Source: Bacillota bacterium (GTDB lineage: Bacteria; Bacillota; Clostridia; Christensenellales; CAG-138). Taken from it: DNA of 9,759 bases. Positions within the stretch are counted from its first letter, which is position 1, and every line of letters begins with the position of its first letter. Under the pieces are notes generated by a model. The model was not told the DNA's origin. It saw only the letters and a program-made list of their open reading frames with translations, and did no database searches. The translations under genes and the position numbers were made by a program. Positions 5,792 through 9,759 of the stretch are shown here, one piece after another. The stretch is from positions 1-9,759 of the forward strand of contig JAEWZS010000049.1 of the NCBI GenBank assembly GCA_023458355.1, given 5' to 3'.

Positions 5792-6655
5792 ATGCACTTT
5801 AAGGACGCGAAAGGCATTTTATCCGCAACCAACGGAACCAATTTTTACAGAGGCTGCACGCACGGCTGCATTTATTGCGACTCGCGCAGCCTCTGTTACA
5901 ATATGCAGCATGACTTTGAAGACGTTGAAGTGAAGCGCAATGCGCCGGAGTTGCTTGACGCAGCGCTTGTAAAAAAACGTGAAAAGTGCATGATATCGAC
6001 CGGCGCCATGACCGATCCGTACCTTCACGCAGAGGAGGAGCTTCTTATTACCCGCCGCTGTTTGGAGGTCATCGAGCGGCACGGCTTTGGACTTGCCATA
6101 CAGACAAAATCGAGCCGGTGTCTTCGCGATCTCGACTTATTTAAAAGCATTCATAAAAAAGCCAAATGCGTAGTGGAGATGACGCTTACAACCTATGATG
6201 AGGCACTTTGTAAAATCGTCGAGCCGCATGTAAGTTCTACACGCGAACGCTTTGATACGCTTAGGACGCTTAAAGAAAACGGCATACCAACGGTGGTATG
6301 GCTTTCTCCATTCCTCCCTTTTTTAAACGATACAGAGGAGAATGTACGCGGGCTTCTTGATTACTGCATCCGCGCGGGCGTGAAAGGGATACTGTGTTTT
6401 GACATAGGCATGACGCTTCGCGATGGCAACCGAGAATACTATTATAAAATGCTCGACAGGCATTTCCCCGGTCTTAAGGAGAAGTATATTAAAACCTATG
6501 GGAATTCCTACGTAGTAACAAGCGCATCCGGCTCGCACCTTATGACGCTTATTCATAAGACCTGTGAAGAGCACGGTATTTTATACGGTGGGGAAACGGT
6601 GTTTCATTACTTGCATACTCTTGAGCCAAAATCGGAACAGATGCGACTGTTTTAG
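5792..6655 (+). CDS. Radical SAM protein of the SPL / Rv2578c-like family
   Basis: This 287-residue radical SAM enzyme has the cluster motif C22-x3-C26-x2-C29 in YRGCTHGCIYCDSRS, which binds a [4Fe-4S] cluster and SAM to generate a 5'-deoxyadenosyl radical. The barrel is supported by MISTGAMTDPYLHAEEELLITR (about 68-89), LAIQTKSSRCLRD, VEMTLTTYDEALCKIVEPH and PTVVWLSPFLPFLNDTEENV. This is the group often labelled spore photoproduct lyase-like, which is shorter than true SplB (about 340 residues) and whose substrate is unknown to me. A true DNA photoproduct repair role is therefore not assured. AGGAG at 5782-5786 sets the start. The gene lies behind a hairpin array and is followed after 9 bp by the GIY-YIG gene, whose ribosome binding site overlaps its stop codon region, so the two are probably co-translated. 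Confidence 0.9.
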   Translation: MHFKDAKGILSATNGTNFYRGCTHGCIYCDSRSLCYNMQHDFEDVEVKRNAPELLDAALVKKREKCMISTGAMTDPYLHAEEELLITRRCLEVIERHGFGLAIQTKSSRCLRDLDLFKSIHKKAKCVVEMTLTTYDEALCKIVEPHVSSTRERFDTLRTLKENGIPTVVWLSPFLPFLNDTEENVRGLLDYCIRAGVKGILCFDIGMTLRDGNREYYYKMLDRHFPGLKEKYIKTYGNSYVVTSASGSHLMTLIHKTCEEHGILYGGETVFHYLHTLEPKSEQMRLF

Positions 6656-6664
6656 GGAGGGGCT

Positions 6665-6940
6665 ATGTATTACGTGTATATTCTTACGAATGCACATAAA
6701 ACGGTGTTTTACACCGGTATGACCAACAACCTCATTCGGCGCGTGTATGAGCATAAAGAAAAGCTTGTTGAGGGTTTTACGAGCCGGTACAATGTGAACC
6801 GCTTGGTGTATTATGAATGTACCAACGATGTTGTTGCAGCGATTACAAGAGAAAAGCAGGTTAAGAGTTATTCGCGTAAAAAGAAGCTTAATTTAATTGA
6901 AGGCATGAACCCCAAATGGGAGGACTTATATCAACCGTAG
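6665..6940 (+). CDS. Small GIY-YIG nuclease-domain protein (UPF0213/YhbQ-like)
   Basis: This 91-residue protein consists of little more than a GIY-YIG domain: YYVYIL (2-7), FYTGMTNNLIRRVYEHKE (15-32, with Arg25/26 at the catalytic arginine position), and TREKQVKSYSRKKKLNLI (61-78, with Glu63 as the likely metal ligand). The family is related to the catalytic domains of UvrC and homing endonucleases. Its stand-alone members are poorly characterised but are thought to act on nucleic acids with branches or nicks. GGGAGG just before the ATG overlaps the end of the upstream radical SAM gene, giving a tight two-gene unit closed by a terminator that begins at its own stop codon. Pairing with an SPL-type protein hints at nucleic-acid maintenance, but that is only inference. 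Confidence 0.9.
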   Translation: MYYVYILTNAHKTVFYTGMTNNLIRRVYEHKEKLVEGFTSRYNVNRLVYYECTNDVVAAITREKQVKSYSRKKKLNLIEGMNPKWEDLYQP

Positions 6941-6965
6941 AGTGCGTGAAAGCGCACTCTTTTTA
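6939..6965 (+). terminator. Intrinsic terminator of the radical SAM / GIY-YIG unit
   Basis: AGAGTGCG pairs with CGCACTCT (8 bp, loop TGAAAG) and runs into a tract of five T. The stem begins inside the TAG stop codon, so stop and terminator overlap. Confidence 0.88.
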
Positions 6966-6987
6966 TGCGGGTAACGTTACAATGACT

Positions 6988-7025
6988 ATAACTCAGGGGG
7001 ATTTCTCGCTACGCTCGAAATGACA
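6988..7025 (+). repeat. Lone right arm of the inverted-repeat family
   Basis: The sequence reads TATAACTCAGGGGG, then ATTTCTCGCTACGCTCGA and AATGACA. It matches the right arms of copies 2 and 3 exactly from GGGGG onward. No left arm lies within the preceding 130 bp, which is coding sequence and the terminator, so the copy is truncated. Confidence 0.75.
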
Positions 7026-7104
7026 GTGAAGGGCGAAGGGTTAATAACGAGGAGCGGAAGTGTAAAGCGAGGAAGCGGCATTACGTAGGCACGCTCTTTT
7101 TATC

Positions 7105-7236
7105 TGTCATTTCGAACGGAACGAAGTGAAGTGAGAAATCCCCTTCTTAAAGCGTATATAAGCCGGGAAACCGCTTACTGCGTTCCGTTGTTTTATCTAT
7201 AGCTCCGGGGGATTTCTCGCTACGCTCGAAATGACA
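7105..7236. repeat. Inverted-repeat element, copy 2 (132 bp)
   Basis: The left arm is TGTCATTTCGA...GAGAAATCCCC (7105-7144). The right arm is GGGGGATTTCTCGCT...TCGAAATGACA (about 7206-7236). The intervening spacer ends ATCTATAGCTCC. By eye it differs from copy 3 at about 14 of 132 positions, mostly in the left arm and spacer, while the right arms are identical. Confidence 0.85.
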
Positions 7237-7288
7237 ATTGGGGGTAAAGAACAGCACCGGGGTTTCACAGGCATGCCCTTATGCTATC

Positions 7289-7420
7289 TGTCATTTCGAA
7301 CGAAGCAAAGCGGAGTCAGAAATCCCCTACTTAAAGCATACATAAGGCAGGAAATCGCTTGCTGCGTTCCGTTGTTTCATCTATAGCTCCGGGGGATTTC
7401 TCGCTACGCTCGAAATGACA
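7289..7420. repeat. Inverted-repeat element, copy 3 (132 bp)
   Basis: It has the same organisation and length as copy 2: left arm 7289-7327, right arm about 7390-7420. It is preceded by the same TATC and followed by the same ATTG as copy 2, which reflects tandem duplication rather than independent insertion. Confidence 0.85.
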
Positions 7421-7473
7421 ATTGTGGGTTAAAGAACAGCACCGGGGTTTCACAGGCATGCCCTTTTGCTATC

Positions 7474-7512
7474 TGTCATTTCGAACGAAGCAAAGCGGAG
7501 TGAGAAATGACA
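7474..7512. repeat. Collapsed 39-bp copy of the inverted-repeat element
   Basis: It starts as a normal left arm (TGTCATTTCGAACGAAGC...GTGAGAAAT). Instead of continuing into CCCC it joins directly to the end of a right arm (AAATGACA). Spacer and most of the right arm are missing. The join falls in the GAAAT shared by both arms, as expected for a deletion between short homologies. The result has TGTCATTTC and GAAATGACA as exact inverted ends. Confidence 0.8.
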
Positions 7513-7586
7513 GTAAAATACGAAGGCATGAACCACCTGAGGTTGATACCTGCGCAGCACGAACGATTCTGCGGAACCGTATAAAT

Positions 7587-7613
7587 ATAGGGTGCGGCAT
7601 TGCCGCACCCTAT
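7587..7613 (-). terminator. Terminator of the sdaAB-sdaAA transcript
   Basis: ATAGGGTGCGGC pairs perfectly with GCCGCACCCTAT (12 bp, 3-base loop), 21 bp beyond the sdaAA stop on the minus strand. The following minus-strand bases (ATTTATA) are only moderately T-rich, but the stem is very stable. On the plus strand it is followed by GTTTATCTT, so it may stop transcription both ways. Confidence 0.8.
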
Positions 7614-7634
7614 GTTTATCTTAATTTCTTCTAC

Positions 7635-8525
7635 TTACTCTTGCGCTGCCCCATACAGCCCGAGTTTTTTCCTCAGAGCCTTGGCGGTTGGCGTGGCTGC
7701 AAGGCCGCCGCGGGCAGTTTCCTTTAAGTCGCTGTGCATTGTGTTGCCTACGTTTCTCATGGCGGTAACCACCTCGTCAAAGGGGATTACGCTTCTTATA
7801 CCCGAAAGCGCCAAGTCCGCACTAAGCATGGCATTGGCTGCACCGATGGCGTTTCTTTTAATGCATGGGCATTCCACAAGGCCTGCCACGGGATCGCATA
7901 CGAGTCCCATAACATTTTTTAAGGAGATGGCAGCAGCATGAAGCGCCATTTCGGGCGAGCCGCCCGAAAGTTCCACCAAAGCCGCCGCGCACATGGCCGC
8001 AGCTGTTCCCGTTTCTGCCTGACAGCCGCCTGCTGCACCCGAAATAGAAGCGTTTGCAGCCACCAATGCACCTATTGCCCCTGCGGTGTAAAGTCCGTTG
8101 ATGAGCGTTTCATCATCCCAGTTAAGGTCGTCCGCACAGGTCAAAAGCACGCCCGGCAATACACCCGATGCGCCGGCGGTTGGTGCAGCAACAATCCTGC
8201 CCATGGAAGCGTTTACCTCAAGAACCCCCATGGCGGCTGCAGCTGCGCGGCTCATCCTGCTGCCGCAGAGCGATTTATCCGCGTAGGTGTAAAGAAGCTC
8301 TGCATCGCCGCCCATAAGACCGCTCACGGTCACTTGTGCGTCCTCAATGCCGCTTTTTACGGATGCACGCATGGTATCGAGGTTTTTTTGCATTTCGTCA
8401 TGCAGCGACTTCTCGTCGAGTTCTTCGCGCTCAAGCTCGCTTTTAAGCATGATCTTATAAATGGGCAGGTTCTCTTGCTTGCAAAGGGCAAGCAGCTCAT
8501 CGCCCGATCGAAAATTGTAGCTCAT
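7635..8525 (-). CDS. sdaAA: L-serine dehydratase, iron-sulfur-dependent, alpha subunit
   Basis: This 296-residue subunit is the catalytic half of the bacterial [4Fe-4S] L-serine dehydratase, which converts L-serine to pyruvate and ammonia in the cytoplasm. Signature segments are SMGRIVAAPTAGASGVLPG (107-125), GGCQAETGTAAAM (166-178), GLVCDPVAGLVECPCIKRN (207-225) and GNTMHSDLKETARGG (260-274). Cys168, Cys210 and Cys221 have the 42- and 11-residue spacing of the three cluster cysteines in the single-chain Legionella enzyme. The cluster's open iron acts as the Lewis acid for dehydration. Its ATG overlaps the sdaAB TGA as ATGA, so the subunits are translationally coupled, in the order beta then alpha. 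A strong hairpin follows its stop codon. The enzyme is expected to be oxygen-sensitive, fitting an anaerobe. Confidence 0.96.
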   Translation of the reverse strand: MSYNFRSGDELLALCKQENLPIYKIMLKSELEREELDEKSLHDEMQKNLDTMRASVKSGIEDAQVTVSGLMGGDAELLYTYADKSLCGSRMSRAAAAAMGVLEVNASMGRIVAAPTAGASGVLPGVLLTCADDLNWDDETLINGLYTAGAIGALVAANASISGAAGGCQAETGTAAAMCAAALVELSGGSPEMALHAAAISLKNVMGLVCDPVAGLVECPCIKRNAIGAANAMLSADLALSGIRSVIPFDEVVTAMRNVGNTMHSDLKETARGGLAATPTAKALRKKLGLYGAAQE

Positions 8526-9184
8526 AGCGTTTTAACCCCCGTGATGTCAGGACACCAGTCTTTAATCAGTTGAATGGTACGCTCAGGCACGGTCGTATCG
8601 GTCTCGATTACCATATACGCATCCTGATGCTTAGCGTGCCGGAACACGCGCATAAATGCGACGTTGATCTGCTCCTTGGCGAGTATGCTCGTGACCGAGT
8701 TGATAACCCCGGGCAAGTCGCGGTGACGGATAACAAGCGTGGGGTATTCACCCGTAAACTCAAGCTTCATACCGTCTAATTCCGTGACGAGAATATTCCC
8801 GCCGCCCACGGACACACCAACAAGTTCGGACACCTCACCCTTCGCATTCACCGTTTTGATACGCGCGGTGTTAGGTTCCTCCACTGGCTCGCTGCTGAAC
8901 ACCATGCGAATATCCACCCCTCGCTCCTTAGCGATCTCGGGCGCTATCCTTAGGTTCTCGTCACAGGGCTCCATGCCCAAAATTCCTGCGATAAGTGCTT
9001 TGTCGGTACCATGGCCGCGCCCGGTCTCGGCAAAGGAGCCGTACAGCGTGATCTCGGCGTTTTTTATATCGCCGTCTGACAGCTTATAGGCCACATGCGC
9101 CAGCCGCGCAGCCCCCGCCGTATGCGAGCTCGACGGGCCTATCATGCGCGGGCCGATGATTTCCAATACGCTGAATTTCTGCAT
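8522..9184 (-). CDS. sdaAB: L-serine dehydratase, iron-sulfur-dependent, beta subunit
   Basis: This 220-residue subunit pairs with SdaAA. It carries the serine dehydratase beta-chain domain (about 4-140), with the conserved GPSSSHTAGAARLA near the N-terminus (16-29), GSFAETGRGHGTDKALIAGILG (49-70) and VGVSVGGGNI (122-131). A C-terminal ACT domain follows (148-220, YPTLVIRHRDLPGVINSVTSIL), a likely regulatory or dimerisation site. I chose the ATG at 9184 because family proteins start close to the VLEIIGPRMIGPSSSHTAG segment and AGGCGG lies 10 bases upstream. A frame extension to a GTG at 9214 would add ten residues and overlap a hairpin and the ribosome binding site, so it is unlikely. It lies 57 bp after the pseudouridine synthase gene on the same strand, so the three may be co-transcribed. 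No serine-sensing leader is visible in front of it. Confidence 0.95.
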   Translation of the reverse strand: MQKFSVLEIIGPRMIGPSSSHTAGAARLAHVAYKLSDGDIKNAEITLYGSFAETGRGHGTDKALIAGILGMEPCDENLRIAPEIAKERGVDIRMVFSSEPVEEPNTARIKTVNAKGEVSELVGVSVGGGNILVTELDGMKLEFTGEYPTLVIRHRDLPGVINSVTSILAKEQINVAFMRVFRHAKHQDAYMVIETDTTVPERTIQLIKDWCPDITGVKTL

Positions 9185-9211
9185 AATGATTATTCCGCCT
9201 TTTAAAATTTT

Positions 9212-9230
9212 CACCTCTATTAATGAGGTG
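9212..9230 (-). terminator. Small hairpin between the pseudouridine synthase gene and sdaAB
   Basis: CACCTC and GAGGTG form a 6-bp stem with a 7-base loop, followed on the minus strand by AAAATTTTAAAA. It lies just after the pseudouridine synthase stop. The T-run is only four bases and the stem short, so it is at best a leaky terminator between the two genes. Confidence 0.3.
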
Positions 9231-9241
9231 CGGTATTCGTG

Positions 9242-9759
9242 CTAAAACGGCGTCTCGACCGTAAGGCTTTTGCCGTCGAGGAAGGAAAGCGGGCTTTCCT
9301 TTTCAAAATGAAATACGATGCGTGCGGCACATAGATAAAGCTTATTCGCCTTCTGTGCGCGGTTAAACGCGAAGTCGCCGTATTTTTCGTCGCCTAAAAG
9401 CGGGTGGCCGATATGCGCCATATGTGCGCGTATCTGGTGGGTACGCCCGGTGACGAGCTTTACCTCCATAAGTGAGGTATCCTCGTCTATTGAGAGAACA
9501 CGGTATGCGGTGACCATTTCCTTTGCAGCTTTTATAGGTTTGTCATACACCGTGACCCGCGCATTGCCCTCATCTTTTACACAATAGGCCGTGAGGACTG
9601 CCTCGTTCCGGCTCATTGCCCCCTTCACGCGGCATATGTAATACTTCTCGAGCGTTCTTTGCCGCATGGCGTCATCCAACGCAGCTTTTGCCTGCTCGTT
9701 TCTTGCAAACAATACAATGCCGCTCGTCGCCGTATCGAGCCTATGCACGGGGTATACCT
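9242..9759 (-). CDS. RluA-family rRNA/tRNA pseudouridine synthase (partial at window end)
   Basis: This is the catalytic C-terminal part (172 whole codons) of a RluA/RluC/RluD-type enzyme that converts specific uridines in rRNA or tRNA to pseudouridine. The family motif HRLDTATSGIVLFA lies at the start of the visible part; its aspartate (codon 9734-9736) is the catalytic nucleophile. Further on are YYICRVKG, VKLVTGRTHQIRAHMAHIGHPLLGDEKYG and a C-terminal LYLCAARIVFHF segment, all typical. The frame is open through V-Y-P-V-H-R-L-D to the right edge, so the GTG at 9748 is not a start and the N-terminal domain, possibly with an S4 domain, is outside the window. Target uridine and exact subfamily cannot be decided. 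It is transcribed toward sdaAB, 57 bp away. Confidence 0.92.
   Translation of the reverse strand, partial: VYPVHRLDTATSGIVLFARNEQAKAALDDAMRQRTLEKYYICRVKGAMSRNEAVLTAYCVKDEGNARVTVYDKPIKAAKEMVTAYRVLSIDEDTSLMEVKLVTGRTHQIRAHMAHIGHPLLGDEKYGDFAFNRAQKANKLYLCAARIVFHFEKESPLSFLDGKSLTVETPF

Larger units (their letters stand above)
7105..7473. repeat. Tandem array: two units of 184 and 185 bp (element plus linker)
   Basis: Unit one is 7105-7288 and unit two is 7289-7473. Each is a 132-bp inverted-repeat element followed by a 52/53-bp linker (AAAGAACAGCACCGGGG, then TTTCACAGGCATGCCCTT). The linkers differ at about three positions, fewer per base than the elements themselves. A third unit begins at 7474 but is cut short. 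Confidence 0.85.
6941..7634. other. Gene-free convergent gap filled with tandem repeats
   Basis: This 694-bp gap lies between the ends of the GIY-YIG gene (plus) and sdaAA (minus). It holds the two genes' terminators, a lone right arm (6988-7025), two complete inverted-repeat elements, their near-identical linkers and a collapsed copy. An open frame at 7422-7727 crosses repeats and runs into sdaAA antisense; it is not credible. The stretch 7026-7104 has no clear structure beyond a diverged form of the linker end, and 7513-7586 has a short CGCAG/CTGCG hairpin (7553-7572) of unknown meaning. Confidence 0.8.

Noticed and set aside
5792..6655. True spore photoproduct lyase (SplB)
   Set aside because: The protein is shorter than SplB and fits the broader SPL/Rv2578c-like family, so photoproduct repair is not claimed.
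7105..7512. CRISPR-like array
   Set aside because: The repeats are 132-bp inverted-repeat elements with near-identical linkers, not short direct repeats with unique spacers, and there are no cas genes.
7530..7573. Thiamine (TPP) riboswitch remnant
   Set aside because: ACCTGAGGTTGATACCTGCG loosely recalls the 3' half of the THI box, but the CTGAGA half is absent, the loop is too short, and no thiamine gene lies downstream on that strand.
7422..7941. Open frames at 7422-7727 and 7600-7941
   Set aside because: They cross the repeat array and the terminator and are antisense to sdaAA.
7635..9184. Serine-responsive co-regulation of sdaAB/sdaAA with serS
   Set aside because: No T-box or other leader structure is visible upstream of sdaAB, and the genes lie in separate transcription units.
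8522..9214. Longer sdaAB starting at GTG 9214
   Set aside because: The extra ten residues (MKILKGGIII) are not expected in the family and would cover the AGGCGG site that serves the ATG at 9184.
9242..9748. Complete pseudouridine synthase starting at 9748
   Set aside because: The HRLD motif is never this close to the N-terminus in the family, and the frame stays open to the window edge.

Overview
The window looks like chromosomal DNA from a member of the Bacillota, probably class Clostridia, of roughly balanced base composition. The signs are a serine T-box in front of serS, a two-subunit iron-sulfur L-serine dehydratase (sdaAB/sdaAA), strong GGAGG-type ribosome binding sites, and repeat-rich intergenic regions. 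No plasmid, phage or transposase gene is visible. Species cannot be named from the sequence alone.

Layout: (1) 1-212, the 3' end of a hexapeptide-repeat acetyltransferase. (2) 304-2430, a cytoplasmic GH3 beta-glucosidase with its own terminator. (3) 2431-3016, a gene-free convergent gap holding palindromic repeats, a G-rich tract and a large hairpin. (4) 3017-4294, serS on the minus strand, with its T-box leader and promoter at 4319-4583. (5) 4709-5548, a divergently transcribed AraC/GyrI-type regulator. (6) 5565-5779, six consecutive stem-loops ending just before the next ribosome binding site. (7) 5792-6940, a two-gene unit of an SPL-family radical SAM protein and a small GIY-YIG protein, closed by a terminator. 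(8) 6941-7634, a second gene-free convergent gap filled with tandem copies of the same palindromic element. (9) 7587-9759, minus strand: an RluA-family pseudouridine synthase (cut by the window edge), then sdaAB and sdaAA overlapping by ATGA, then a terminator.

The genes are mostly housekeeping. Two loci handle serine: serS, predicted to be induced when tRNA-Ser is uncharged, and the serine dehydratase, which converts serine to pyruvate and ammonia. Nothing seen links their control.

The most unusual content is non-coding. A family of roughly 132-bp inverted-repeat elements (termini TGTCATTTCGA...TCGAAATGACA) occupies both convergent gaps and no other gap. In one gap it has grown into a 184/185-bp tandem array with a collapsed end copy; in the other, one arm is interrupted by about 45 bp. 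The hairpin array in front of the radical SAM gene has an arrangement like a cis-regulatory leader, but could equally be another repeat element. I did not find a clear new protein-coding system.
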